Source: Triticum aestivum
Lineage: Eukaryota; Streptophyta; Magnoliopsida; Poales; Poaceae
Length of the DNA: 64,000 nt
Assembly (NCBI RefSeq): GCF_018294505.1
Contig: NC_057807.1
Location: 142,156,461-142,220,460, forward strand
Direction: 5' to 3'
Positions 53,175 through 64,000 of the stretch are shown piece after piece. The stretch's first letter is position 1, and each line of letters opens with the position of its first letter. A model generated the notes under the pieces. That model was not told the DNA's origin and did not search any database. It was given only the letters and a program-made list of their open reading frames with translations. A program made the translations under genes and the position numbers.

Positions 53175-56100
53175 ACCTATGCGGTACTATCCGCACTAAT
53201 CAAGCTGACGCACTTATTAACGTGTTGACAGTCCATATGAGCAACAGTGGTTAAAATTATAATATACAAAATAGAACTGCAGCAGAAGAGTGTTTATTCA
53301 TAAAGCAGAGCAAGAGAAATAGTTTGATCGATGCTAATAGGTAACAGATAAATGACAATCTTACAAGGTGGATGACTCGTCATAGACACATCCAGATTTT
53401 CAAATCAAGGTTTAACAGTCTCCAAAAGGTGGATGATCTCCAAAAGAGAGGCAGAGTTCCTCGGATCATCAGAACACAGGCATACCAAGTCTTAGAGAGA
53501 AACTAAATACGATACATGGATCATATGTATAGACGAGCTGAGGTCAACAATACTGATGCACAGTGAGACTACATCAGTGGTTCACTGAGCTGCTCCTATT
53601 GGCATTTAATCAACCAACTGGTCTACCATCAAGATAGACCTCACCACCATGAAGTACAAGCCCGCTCAAGAGGAGGTTCCTGACGCAGAGCCGCGACCTC
53701 AAGCACCTCACCACCAAGCCAAAACCCAGCCATCAGCACAATCATGTTTGACGTTGGGCTGCCTGTAACAATGCGAAGAACGTTATGATTCTCCAACGCA
53801 AGAGTTTCCAAGAATAGGAAAATAAATTTTATACCGTCTCAGATTCAGATGACCTCCCTAAATCAGAAGAACAGATTAATTAGATGTACCTAACACACAC
53901 ATGTACATGAAGATAGGATTGATAGATTTTATGTCAGTACCTAATCTCTAACCATCTTCGAGACCTCTCTTGGAACACTGTCCCCCATGGTGCGCAACCA
54001 CCACCATTCAGCAATTCATCAAATGCCAGATGCCTTTTAAATGCCACTCTTTCGCAATCCCTGCAAACAACATTGCAGAGACCACAAAAATCTTTGGAAA
54101 ACTCTGATACAATATGTATTTGTTGTTTAGTTACTTTGCTAATTTAGAGCCTAATGACAGTAGTTTTTTCTTTAGAAAATAATAACAACGACGAGAGCGG
54201 TAAGGTCATACATGTGCGCACGAAGACTTGTCTTCGTAGCCTGATTTGGTAATGCGAGTATGACACTTGCATGAGTTCCAAGCATTGGTGCATGGTATTG
54301 GAGTTAGATGGCTGATCTAGAATCATTTACATGATTTGAGAAATCTTCCTAATAATTTGTTATGTGCAGAATTCAATGAAGTTTTTTAGACAGGTTGATG
54401 ACTCTTGCAAACTTAATTATCTTAAGTTTCAAACAATTAATTCTTTGAATCTCCTGAACATACAAAAAGAAATAGCCATTGGCAGTCAAAGGAGCATAGA
54501 CAAGTGTAATCAGAGGGATTAAATTGTTACATGATCATAGAGTGTTCTTTATTCTTCATCCTTCAAAGTCTACAGAGAAGAGGCGAAATTGTATGTATCA
54601 GTACTATTCATAGCTATACATCCACAAATTGGTAACACACGAAGAGTACAATTCACCGAGCTAAATTTAGGCATTGCAAAAGCTATCGGTATCACTCAAA
54701 CACCAGAATATTAGGTAGAAAGTAAAGTTGGTATTTGATTCATGCCATCAAAATAGTAAAACTACTGCAAAATGCAAAAGAGAAATGGTCTGATTTTTGC
54801 ATGCCTACTGATTGCAGAATAAGACAAAGCCATAACCTCTGGAGTGTCCAATTTTATTATCCCACATGACTCAAGCATCCCTGATCATAAATGGGACACA
54901 TGAACAACTGAAAAGCTACATTCACACACAAATTTCACCATCTAGGTTATATTTCACTCTCTCCTAACCAATCACAGCTCAGCCGCTCAGGACACTGTTC
55001 CTATCCTATGTGGACATCGCAAGAGGAGGCGGCTTGAGCACCTCAGCATGTCCTATGCAGTCATTTTCACACGTTCACACACATTTGTCTTCTACTATGA
55101 CGTTATGGCTTCCTAGTACAAGATGGAAGTTTGGCTTAATAAACAAAAAACAAGTTTTACTGGCTTGCATAGAAAAAATTTAAACAATATAATAAAATGA
55201 ATATGTGAAATGAAACAACATTTTCCATATCATTCAGATCGAAGAAAGACTTGGTCTAGAATTATGAGGAACATTCACTTAGAGAAAAGTCTACTACAGC
55301 CAAGAAAGGGAGAAAGATAAATTAGAAACTTTCAGCTGATTGTTTATTTTCCATCAAGGAATCCAATTTAGCCCCTCAAAGACAATTAGCCAGAAACTCA
55401 TGTGTGTGTGTGTGTGTATAGGAAAAATCCATCCTACCACCCAGTGGTAGTTACCATTAAATCAACTCAATACTACAAAAATTAGTGATAGAAACTCCTC
55501 TACATATCTTGTGCATACTTGTATGCAATTAGCATCTGTAAGCATGCATTGAGAAAGTTTTTCGTAGCAAAATTTGAGCCGAATATGAAATGATTAGGAT
55601 CAATGCCAACAAACTGAGCTTAATATTGCTCAGTTTTCTACCACTTCATGAGGCTTGGCATCCCACTTGAAGGGAAACTAAAAGGTACATAAGACATATA
55701 GTTTTCTGCCACTTCACGAGGCTTTTCATTATCTGTTTCGTGCATTCAGGTCCCCCCTTCCATGTCTATGTCATGGTGTTTTTTATCACATCCATTGATC
55801 AAAGTACAATATCCCTGTGACAAATGTTTTGCACATTTCAAGCTGAAGAAAAGTTGGATGGAAGAAAATAGAAGATGGATTTTCATTCTGTTTGAAAAGA
55901 TAGAATAAATATAATTTACAAATTCACAGTTCTATATCCAATGAGAAAGAAGCCTCGGTTTTAAGGAGACATCAACACTATCTAGCAAAATAATCAACTA
56001 ATTTGTCTCTTGTTAGGAGGATGATCTCAAAATACATCTCACAACAGTTTGAACTATCACAGCTGATCGTCCACTCTAAAAAACACATAAATATAAGTTA

Positions 56101-56879
56101 GTACATATAAATTAATCAGCACAAAGGATAATACTCCCTCTGTAACTAATATAAGACGTTTTGGATCACTGAATCTAAAACGTATTATATTAGTTACTGT
56201 ATTTTAGACCAAATAAGAATATATATTATTATTTGTAGCTTAGACATGTCATAATGTGGCTTCTTTTATAGTCCTTATGACAAAGTCAAACTATTTTAAG
56301 GAATGATTAATCAATATGTTTCTTGACTAATTCGAGCAAGGCTAGATTTATTCTATTTCTCACAAAATGTTTTGAGCTTTTTGGTTGTTGGTATATACCC
56401 AACTAATTTACAGTGAGCACTATTCTCCTCTGCTACAAAAAAGAATAATATTCTGCTCAAGAATAAGTAATGTATGTGTGTAACCTCGACATCGTAACCT
56501 AGTGAATGAATCAATCAGTGTGATGATGTATATGAACCTAAAAATGACAAGAACGGAAGCTCAGGACATACATTTATATAGGTAACAACAAAAAAGTGTG
56601 ATCTGGTTAGGATCAAGAACCTGTCTAGAATAGTGATTTGCATCTCTTCTTATTCAAGCCATTTGAAATCTATCTTCTGGAACTCCTCCTACATCATACA
56701 AATAAAGATGTTGAACCAATAATATGGTGCAAGACAAAACATTCTGATTACTATAATGATAATGAAAACAAATCCGTTGAATTTTCATATTTTCTGTAAT
56801 ATTATACCCGATCATCATATCAGCATTTTTATTACATAAAGATGTATTTGTCTGTGAAGATCTAATTCAACCCTGCAAA
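53175..56879. other. AT-rich, mostly non-repetitive-looking stretch
   Basis: No open gene. One exon-like block on the - strand near 54066-53940 (acceptor TTTGCAG, donor GGTACTG) reads DCERVAFKRHLAFDELLNGG, but I do not recognise it. A TG microsatellite lies at about 55400-55416. Confidence 0.35.
56132..56211. mobile_element. Truncated Stowaway MITE
   Basis: It starts TACTCCCTCTGTAAC and folds back through ATAAGACGTTTTGG and CTAAAACGTATTATAT. The matching right terminus is missing after TTAGTTACTGTA. Confidence 0.75.
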
Positions 56880-57996
56880 ATTATAACATGAGTTAGCTCC
56901 AAAGCATTGAAATTTTGAAAACAATTTCCAGGCATATTACCTCATTGTTGATAAAGATCGTCCTCGCTGAAACACCACAGTTTGATGATAACTTCATAGT
57001 CCTTGCTTCCTTTGAGGTTCCATTCTTAATGGTACTGTTAAACAAGAGCACAAATGCAGCTATCAGTATACAAAGATTGGGATTATGCAAAATAAAAGAA
57101 ATACAAGAAATTAGTTACACACAGACATTCAGGTATTCAAACATAACATATGCATCTGAACATAGTTTACCCAACCCTAAAAACTGAAGCATAAAACCTA
57201 TAGTTAATGAGATAAAATGGAAATGGAAACAAAATTCTTCAAAAGGAAAATCATCTTAACTTCTAATAAATCATCGTTATCCAGGAAATAAATATATACA
57301 ATGTATATATACCTACTTAATAAATATTTGAGCAATTGCAATACACTCGATTTGCTGTGCTTTGAAATGGACTGGTATGCTCAGGAAAAACTTGGTAGTT
57401 GACAGTTAGTAAAATAGCCGAGACTGGAGATAGATGCGGCAGAGTAAGACTTATATAGGTGGGAATAACAAACAAACAAAGCTATCATGTAGTCATGCAC
57501 AACTCGGTCCATTCCAAGTTGACTTATGGTGCGTAGAAATTACACATATTGTTCAAACAGATACAAAATAATGCAAGGCAGAACATGAGGTGATGATTGC
57601 AGAACTTAACTGAGTTTACTCCGGGAATGAGGAGGGCAATACATAGATCTATTCTGAATAAGTGAATCCAACATGTCATACATTACACTACATTATTTAA
57701 TAACTCACACTACCAGATGGTAGTTTCCAACAAATTAAAATTGGTGCGGCATACCAGGAGGCCTTGTAGAGAAAGCATATATATTGTTCAAAGCAAAGCA
57801 TGGGGTAACATATTACTACTCAGCAGTCATCAAACTCAGGCACATGATTAAGGAAATCAATAAATAGTGGGGTGGCTCATACCTTGATGAAGCCAATGTC
57901 CTTGGCATAGTTGTGGAAGCAATGCCTGCAGCACACCCGTACTTCCGGATCAGACCATGCGAGTTGCTGTAGACACGGGATACCCATTCATCAGAT
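56880..57996 (-). pseudogene. RPS29: Intron-containing pseudogene of 40S ribosomal protein S29 (uS14)
   Basis: The exon at 57996-57883 encodes SNSHGLIRKYG, then after a frameshift CCRHCFHNYAKDIGFIK, the core of S29. The first zinc-binding Cys pair is lost (SRVY). Next comes a GTATGA donor, an 848-base intron (57882-57035) ending TTTAACAG, and a last exon reading Tyr-His-stop at 57034-57026. In plant S29 the last exon encodes Tyr-Arg-stop. 3' UTR-like sequence follows to about 56880. The first exon was not found. The intron shows it is a genomic duplicate, not a processed copy. Confidence 0.8.
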
Positions 57997-58772
57997 CCCA
58001 TCCATGGAAATTTGATAGTATATGAGAAGAACAATAATCAGAAACAAAGAGGGGCAGCGGATCCAGAGGAGCGCATCAAGTACTGCATCTCCATACAACG
58101 TTAAATATATTATTTTCCCATCTTTGCTATGCGCTTGAAGCTAATCATTCCCTGCTCTTATCAATCATGTGGATCATTCTCACTCAAAATTCCCACCAAT
58201 GGAAATTGAGGAAATATTGTAAGCAACACTACAGAGCGAGCTGGATGTCGTTAAAGAAATAGTGTTAGCACTTCTATTAAACAAATACTAATGTTATCGT
58301 CTGTATGAAAACCAAAAAGGAACATCATCATACCTTAACATCCGGTGACTAATGATCTAGTGTCGTCAAAGCAAATGGAATTACTAACCACCACAACTCG
58401 CCAAGCTTCGGGTAGTTAGCCTGAAACAATCGAAGAAGCAACTGGAGTGAAAACCTTTAATGCTGAAATGGCTCCACATTACTAATTATGCTTCCGGCGC
58501 TGTTACAAGTATTTACTGCAGCACATTTTCTGATTATCATAGTAATTGTCCAATCGAATATTTTTATTCAGTCAAGCAGGTCTCAAATTTTCCTAAATGA
58601 ACTACTACTCCTACAAACAATAGCTTTATGACACTAATTAATCACCAGCTGTTAGTGGCAGATTATAGATAAAACTGAAAGCACAAGTGGCATGGTGCGC
58701 ATCAATCAATTCATCGAACGTGATCTCGGGCAGCTAGTGCATCATGCCATTTGATTATACTTGTTTCAAATG
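57997..58772. other. Non-coding sequence upstream of the S29 pseudogene
   Basis: An exon-like piece on the - strand near 58428-58392 (acceptor TTGTTTCAG, reading ANYPKLGELWW) is not recognised. Otherwise I see nothing. Confidence 0.3.
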
Positions 58773-58872
58773 TACTCCCTCCGTCCTGAATTACTTGTCG
58801 CTCAAACGGATCTATTTTCTTAGTGCTAAATACATCCGTTTGGGCGACAAGTAGTTTGGGACAGAGGGAGTA
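58773..58872. mobile_element. Stowaway MITE (Tc1/Mariner type)
   Basis: TACTCCCTCCGTCC at the left and GGGACAGAGGGAGTA at the right, TA target duplications, about 100 bp, with inner inverted repeats TTACTTGTCGC and GCGACAAGTA. Confidence 0.92.
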
Positions 58873-59416
58873 TGTTTTTCTTCAAATAATCTGGGTGCCG
58901 ATTTCTGTCCTCAGTAGTTATGTATGCTCTTGTGTCTAAGTGGCCGCGTCTGAACTACATTCTCACTCGATGTGTGAAATGAGGCATCCCATAATTTGCT
59001 TCATAATTTTTGTTTTGCTAATTAACCCATACAAAACATCATGGATGTTGATTTTTTTTGCATAAACTGGTAAAACTTAAGCTAGTTTGACTTAGGACCA
59101 AACTAAAAAGAACATCCTATTTGAGGATGGAGAGGGTATTTATTATATGACACAAGAACAACTACCTGAATGTTTATATAGTTGAAGGAGGTAAAAGGAT
59201 AACACCACATGCCACACAAAGAATATTCAATCACGGGTGGGATGGGGTGGGTGGCGTGAGGAACTAATCTAATCAATAAAGAGGCTATTCTAATCAAATT
59301 TAATAAAGAAAAGAACAAGAGGGACTATATCTAATCAATAAAGAGGCTATTCTAATCAAATTTAATAAAGAAAAGAACAAGAGGGACAGGGAGAAGAAGA
59401 TAGCACATACATGAAC
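58873..59416. other. Non-coding sequence left of the last Copia element
   Basis: AT-rich, no gene. It contains a 62-bp-period tandem duplication at 59269-59387. Confidence 0.5.
59269..59387. repeat. Perfect tandem duplication, period 62 bp
   Basis: 57 identical bases at 59269-59325 and 59331-59387, starting CTAATCAATAAAGAGGC. Confidence 0.9.
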
Positions 59417-59639
59417 TGTTGGAAACCCGACCCCGGCCCACGCTCAGGAGGAGAACCACCTGGACCGGTTCCTGCGGTGACCACGGCGCCCACGCTCGCG
59501 CACTCGCCCATGACTCCACGCACGGCGTGATCGCCACTTATCCTGTATAGTCTGTTGTAACTATCGTAGCATAGGAGGTGTGCATCTGTTGTATTTAAAC
59601 CCATGAGCTCTTCAGATGGAATATACAAGCGATTCCACA
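59417..59639 (+). repeat. 5' LTR of the short-LTR Copia
   Basis: It starts TGTTGGAAACCCGACC and ends GATTCCACA; a TATA-like TTGTATTTAAACCC lies at about 59588. The right end is uncertain by a few bases, set by the primer-binding site that follows. Confidence 0.65.
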
Positions 59640-59647
59640 ATCCAACT

Positions 59648-59657
59648 TGGTATCAGA
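59648..59657 (+). promoter_or_regulatory. Primer-binding site (initiator tRNA-Met type)
   Basis: TGGTATCAGA, the standard start of the Copia primer site, lies about 8 bases after the LTR. Confidence 0.8.
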
Positions 59658-59679
59658 CGTTCTCTCTCTCGCTTCCGCA

Positions 59680-61277
59680 ATGAGCATCCGACGCCCTCTT
59701 CGTCGCACTCGCTCCTTCGGGGATGCCGACGCCGAGTTCATCCTCCCCTGCGTCACCCCCGGCCCTGCGCCGGCTGCCCCTGCTGCACCGGCTCCCGTCG
59801 CCGCGGCGCCTCGCCGCGCCGCGCCCGAACCCGCGTCTCCTAACGCACGTGTTCTCCGTCGCCCCGGCGCCCCTCCAGTGGCGCCCCTCCGCGTCGTGCG
59901 CCCCCTCGCCGACGCCCTCGCCATCGCGCCTCCGCCTCTCCAGGTTCCTGCGGTCCCTCCTCCCTCCATGCACCACATCAACATCTCTTCATTCATCCCC
60001 TTCAAGCTCAGCATCGACGGGGACAACTACTCGAAGTGGCGCCAGCTCTTCTGGTTCGTCATGTGCAAGTACCACGTCGAAGAGCACGTCCTCGAGGAGG
60101 CCGAACCGCTGCACGAGGACGCCGTGTGGTGCAACGACGACATCACGCTGGTGCTGTGGATCTACGCCACAATCTCCGACGAGCTGTACGACGTCATCCA
60201 GTCGCCCGAGTCCACGGCGTACCACCTCTGGCAGCAGCTGGAGGTCTTCTTCCGCGACAACGCCGCCGGGCGCGCCGTCCACATCGGCGCCGAGTTCCGC
60301 GCCACCATCCAGGGCGACATGTCCGTCGCCCAGTACTGCCGCCGTCTGCAGCAGCTCGCGTCCGCCCTGGCCGATGTCGGCGAGCCGGTCACCGACCGCT
60401 CGCTCACTCTGCAGCTGGTGCGTGGGCTGAGCCGGCGCTTCTAGACGATGGCCACCCTGCTGCCCATGCAGCAGCCCTTCCCCACCTTCGTGCAGGCGCG
60501 GTCCCGGCTTCTTCTGGAGGAAATCAACATCACCGAGCGCGAACGGACGGCCGGCACCACGGCCCTCGCCGTCAACCACGGTGGTCCCTCTGGTGATCGT
60601 CTGCCTCCGTCCTCCCCGTCTGACAAGGGCAAGGCGCCCGCCTCCGGGAGTCCCTCCGCTGATCGTGGCCGTGGACGCGGCCGTGGGCGCGGCCGCGGCC
60701 GCGGCACCCCCGGCGCCTCGTCCAGCTCCAACACCGGGCGCGGCCAGCCTAGCCCGCAGCCCTGGATGGGGTACTTTGCCCCCTGGGGCTCGCCGGCCCC
60801 ATCTCCTCAGCAGTGGCGCTCCCCCTGGGTGCCACCCAATGCCGCGGGCGTCCTCGGTCCGCGCCCGCCCGCTCCCCAGCAGGCGTACCAGGTGGCCGGG
60901 CCGTCCTCCTCCGCGCCGCAGTGGGACCAGCAGGGCATGATGGCCCACGCCTTCGCCAACCTTCAGCTGCAGCAGCCTCCCAGCAGCTCGGAGTGGCTCA
61001 TGGACACGGGGGCCACCAGCCACATCGCCGGCTCGTCGGGTAACCTCACCAAACTCATCTCCTCTTCAGCGCATCGTGCTCTTCCTATAACTGTTGGTGA
61101 TGGCTCGACAACCCCCGTAGTTGCTACCGGCTCCACTACTCTCTCCCCCCACCCCTTCCACCTCCATGACATCTTAATTTCCCCGCAAATTATCCGCAAC
61201 TTAATTTCTGTCTGTCGTTTTACTACGATAATTGGTGTATTGTGTCTTTTGACCCGTTTGGCTTCTCTGTGAAGGAC
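59680..61277 (+). pseudogene. gag-pro: gag and protease of the short-LTR Copia, one stop and one frameshift
   Basis: The ATG at 59680 (MSIRRPLRRTRSFG) opens a Pro/Ala-rich N-terminus. A UBN2-type gag domain follows (IDGDNYSKWRQLFWF, HLWQQLEVFF, QYCRRLQQLASALADV). TAG at 60442-60444 splits it; the same frame continues at 60448 (LLPMQQPFPTFVQARSRLL). An Arg-Gly run (about 60663-60706) and a Pro/Trp-rich linker follow, with no CCHC knuckle seen. The protease core is EWLMDTGATSHIAG near 60993. A single-base frameshift near 61225 separates this frame from the rest of pol. Confidence 0.85.
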
Positions 61278-64000
61278 ATGGCAACGGGGAAACTTCTCAT
61301 GAGGTCCAATAGCTCTGGCGATCTATACCCGTTTCTCCCACAACATGGCGGTCCTCTGGCGTTCTCCGTTTCAAGCACCGGCGATCTTTGGCACTTACGG
61401 TTGGGGCATCCTAGTCGTGTCTCCCTTTCCGCCTTAGCAAATAACTTCTTTAGTTCATGTAATAAAAATGTGCCAGACTCCTCCATGTGTGGTTCTTGTA
61501 AGCTTGGAAAGCATACACGTTTGCCGTTTTCGCAATCCACTTCATTTACTACTGCTCCTTTCCAACTTATTCACTGTGATTTATGGACGTCCCCAATATG
61601 CTCCTTTTCTGGTTATCAATATTACCTCATCGTCTTAGATGACTTCACCCACTACTCTTGGGTTTTTCCACTACGCAACAAGTCTGACACGAGCGCCACA
61701 CTTCAACGTTTTTTCGCTTACATCTCCACCCAATATAACGCCTCTATTAAATGTGTGCAGTGTGACAATGGTGACGAATTTCTCTCCTTCTCTCTCCGGG
61801 ATCACTTCTCGCGCCTCGGTGTAGTCTTCCGACTCTCCTGCCCCCACACTTCACCACAGAACGGCAAAGCCGAGCGCCTCTTACGCACCACCAACGACGT
61901 GCTCCGCACTCTTCTCGTTCACGCACACATGCCACCCGAATATTGGGTTGAGGCCCTCCACACTGCCAACCATCTCATCAACCGGCGCCCTTCCTCCGCA
62001 ATCACCAAACTCACCCCTTACTTCCTCCTACACGGGCAGCACCCCTCTTACGACCACTTGCGCGTTTTTGGGTGTCTCTGCTTCCCAAACCTCACTCACC
62101 AAACACCACATAAGTTAGCGCCCCGCTCCACTCCCTGTGTCCTCCTTGGGTATCCCTTGGAACACAAGGGTTATCGCTGCCTCGATCTCCATAGCCGTCG
62201 TGTTCACATCTCCCGTCATGTAGTATTTGACGAGCGCACCTTCCCTTTTGCCACACTTGCCGCACAAAAACCCCCTCCAATCCCTGCCGCAGAAAATCCG
62301 GCGCCCCTGCTAGCACACCAGATCCTACCTACCTCGTACCGGGCCCCCGCATCCTCTCCGGGATCAGCGCGGGCGGGGCCGCACCTGCCGCCCTCGTCTG
62401 CTGCGCCAGATCCGCGTCCGGATCCTCTCCACGCACCTGCAGCCCTTCCCGAGTCGCCAGCTGGCGCCCCAGACCCACCTGCCACCCCACGCACGCCCGT
62501 GCCCCCGCGTCCCGACACCCCGCGACCTCGTGCTCCACCCACGCCCGCTCCGCGCCAGCCTCGCCCTGGCCCCGCCACTACCCCGCCCGGCGCCCATGCA
62601 GCCAATCCCGCGGCTCCTTCCCATGCACCCGGCCCCGCCTCCCATGCAACGTCCCCCTCCGCGTGTGCTGCGCCACCTCTCCTACCACCGCGCGCCGTTG
62701 CCATTCCTCCCCCTCACAACCTTCACACGATGCGCACTCGTGGAAAATCTGGGTTTGCACAACCTAAGCCACCCGTTAGCCTCTCTGTCACCTCTGTCAG
62801 CCCCATTCCCTCTTCTTACCGTGTAGCACTCAAGGATCCCAATTGGGCTGCCGCTATGTTAGAAGAGTACAATGCGCTGTTGCGGAATGACACTTGGTCG
62901 TTGGTTTCTCGTCCTGCAGGTGCTAACGTGGTGAGTGGAAAATGGATCTTTCGCCACAAGTTCAACCCCGATGGCTCTCTAGCGCGGTACAAGGCTCGAT
63001 GGGTTCTCCGAGGCTTCACACAGCAAGCCGGCATGGACTATGGGGAGACATTCAGCCCCGTCGTCAAGCCGGCCACGATACGCGTCGTCCTCAGCCTCGC
63101 CGCCGGCAGCTCGTGGCCCATCCATCAACTCGACGTCAAAAATGCCTTCCTCCATGGGCATCTCGCCGAGACGGTCTACAGCTCGCAACCTGCCGGCTTC
63201 ATCGACTCCTCGCGGCCACGAGACGTGTGTCGTCTCAACAGGTCGCTTTACGGGCTCAAACAGGCACCGCGGGCGTGGTTTGCTCGGTTCACCTCCTACT
63301 TGCTCTCCTTGGGGTTTCAGGCTTCCAAAGCCGATTCCTCCTTATTCCCACTCCACCGTGGCGCTCACACTGCGTACCTGCTGCTATACGTAGATGATAT
63401 CATCCTCACCGCCACTACGCCATCCTTCCTACAGTCTATCATCACCTCCCTTCATCGTGAGTTCTCCATGACGGACATGGGGCCACTTCACCACTTCCTC
63501 GGCATTAACGTCCACCATACATCCACTGGCCTCCACCTCTTGCAAGAACAGTACGCGCTCGAGATACTTGATCGCGCGGGTATGCTCAATTGCAAACCCG
63601 TGTCCACGCCCGTAGACACCACCGCCAAGCTCTCCGCTGCCGCCGGCCAACCGTTCCACGATCCTTCCCTCTATCGTAGCTTGGCCGGCGCGCTCCAGTA
63701 TCTTACCCTCACCCGTCCGGATCTCTCTTACGCCGTTCAACAATGTTGCCTGTTCATGCATGATCCCAGGGATGTTCACTACCAGATGGTGAAGCGGGTG
63801 CTCCGCTATGTTCGTGGCACTGCTCACCTCGGCCTGCAGTTCTACCGCACCACCAGCAGCGACCTGACGGCTTACTCCGACGCGGACTGGGCGGGCTGCC
63901 CGGACACCCGCAAGTCCACCTCCGGCTTCGCTGTCTACCTCGGCTCCAACTTGGTGAGTTGGTCGTCGAAACGGCAGAGCACGGTGTCTTGCTCCAGCGC
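61278..64000 (+). CDS. pol: Integrase, RT and RNase H of the short-LTR Copia, open to the window edge
   Basis: The frame is open from about 61225 to 64000; the ATG at 61278 is only the first Met in frame, because the protein is expressed as part of a polyprotein. A pre-integrase zinc region (LWHLRLGHPS, CGSCKLGKH) leads to integrase with Asp in IHCDLW, Asp in VQCDNGDEF and Glu in NGKAERLL, then a GKAP-like region and a long Pro-rich spacer (62250-62700). RT motifs: NWAAAMLEEYNAL, KWIFRHKFNPDG, YKARWVLRGFTQ, QLDVKNAFLHG and LLYVDDIIL near 63390. RNase H begins AYSDADWAGCPDTRKSTSGF near 63870. All the catalytic residues I looked for are present. The C-terminus and 3' LTR lie outside. Confidence 0.88.
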   Translation, partial: MATGKLLMRSNSSGDLYPFLPQHGGPLAFSVSSTGDLWHLRLGHPSRVSLSALANNFFSSCNKNVPDSSMCGSCKLGKHTRLPFSQSTSFTTAPFQLIHCDLWTSPICSFSGYQYYLIVLDDFTHYSWVFPLRNKSDTSATLQRFFAYISTQYNASIKCVQCDNGDEFLSFSLRDHFSRLGVVFRLSCPHTSPQNGKAERLLRTTNDVLRTLLVHAHMPPEYWVEALHTANHLINRRPSSAITKLTPYFLLHGQHPSYDHLRVFGCLCFPNLTHQTPHKLAPRSTPCVLLGYPLEHKGYRCLDLHSRRVHISRHVVFDERTFPFATLAAQKPPPIPAAENPAPLLAHQILPTSYRAPASSPGSARAGPHLPPSSAAPDPRPDPLHAPAALPESPAGAPDPPATPRTPVPPRPDTPRPRAPPTPAPRQPRPGPATTPPGAHAANPAAPSHAPGPASHATSPSACAAPPLLPPRAVAIPPPHNLHTMRTRGKSGFAQPKPPVSLSVTSVSPIPSSYRVALKDPNWAAAMLEEYNALLRNDTWSLVSRPAGANVVSGKWIFRHKFNPDGSLARYKARWVLRGFTQQAGMDYGETFSPVVKPATIRVVLSLAAGSSWPIHQLDVKNAFLHGHLAETVYSSQPAGFIDSSRPRDVCRLNRSLYGLKQAPRAWFARFTSYLLSLGFQASKADSSLFPLHRGAHTAYLLLYVDDIILTATTPSFLQSIITSLHREFSMTDMGPLHHFLGINVHHTSTGLHLLQEQYALEILDRAGMLNCKPVSTPVDTTAKLSAAAGQPFHDPSLYRSLAGALQYLTLTRPDLSYAVQQCCLFMHDPRDVHYQMVKRVLRYVRGTAHLGLQFYRTTSSDLTAYSDADWAGCPDTRKSTSGFAVYLGSNLVSWSSKRQSTVSCSS

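Larger units (their letters stand above)
59417..64000 (+). mobile_element. Short-LTR Ty1/Copia retrotransposon, 3' end outside window
   Basis: A 5' LTR of about 223 bp, primer-binding site, gag, protease, integrase, RT and RNase H in Copia order. The short LTR and single gag-pol frame suggest the Ale/Hopscotch-type group. Only two clear lesions were found in this part. Confidence 0.9.

Noticed and set aside
59595..61023. Long - strand ORFs opposite the last Copia gag
   Set aside because: Shadow of a GC-rich gag frame with third-position GC; no domain.

Overview
The window is plant nuclear DNA made almost entirely of nested, decayed transposable elements. The best fit is a large-genome grass of the Triticeae (wheat, barley and relatives). 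The reasons are Tat-lineage Ty3/Gypsy elements with two RNase H domains and an antisense gene, a SIRE/Maximus-like Copia, CACTA elements with a Ptta/En/Spm-type gene, CTCCCTCC Stowaway MITEs, and GC-rich coding stretches inside AT-rich non-coding DNA. No intact cellular gene, tRNA, rRNA or CRISPR array was seen. Family names are from memory of family features, not from database searches.

Layout. 1-11249: 3' part of a Tat-type Gypsy element (element 1, + strand): gag-protease, RT, two RNase H domains, integrase, an antisense multi-exon gene, and a 3' LTR. It sits inside the gag of a pol-less Copia element (11250-19492), which also has an internal promoter, a leader intron, a second long ORF and a 3' LTR. 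About 20.8-28.5 kb: a CACTA element with GC-rich first-exon sequence, three tandem exon/intron units (one hit by a short LINE-like insertion with a 15-bp target duplication), a multi-exon Ptta/En/Spm-like gene, a GGGCC-rich subterminal array and a right terminus at 28514. 28515-29977: non-coding remnant of another LTR element.

29978-50543 is a Gypsy element on the - strand (element 3). A complete non-autonomous Gypsy element (element 2, 31138-40594, target duplication CCCAC) has inserted into it, and a solo LTR (42644-44182, target duplication CAGCC) splits its integrase. Its 5' LTR is cut at 50544 by the end of a second CACTA element, which is followed by a Harbinger transposase relic. 53.2-59.4 kb is AT-rich, with MITEs and an intron-containing pseudogene of ribosomal protein S29. 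59417-64000 is the 5' end of a fairly well preserved short-LTR Copia that runs off the window.

How the parts relate. In the Gypsy elements gag-pol runs one way from the 5' LTR, while a separate coiled-coil gene is encoded convergently in the 3' third, with spliceosomal introns and in places its own TATA box. The two elements with full pol (1 and 3) also share a TAG codon between protease and RT, a hairpin just after the pol stop and an AATAAA behind it. These shared features are the best candidates for under-described biology here. Most broken codons are TAG, TAA or TGA where C-to-T change at CAG, CAA or CGA is the simplest cause, as expected in methylated repeats.
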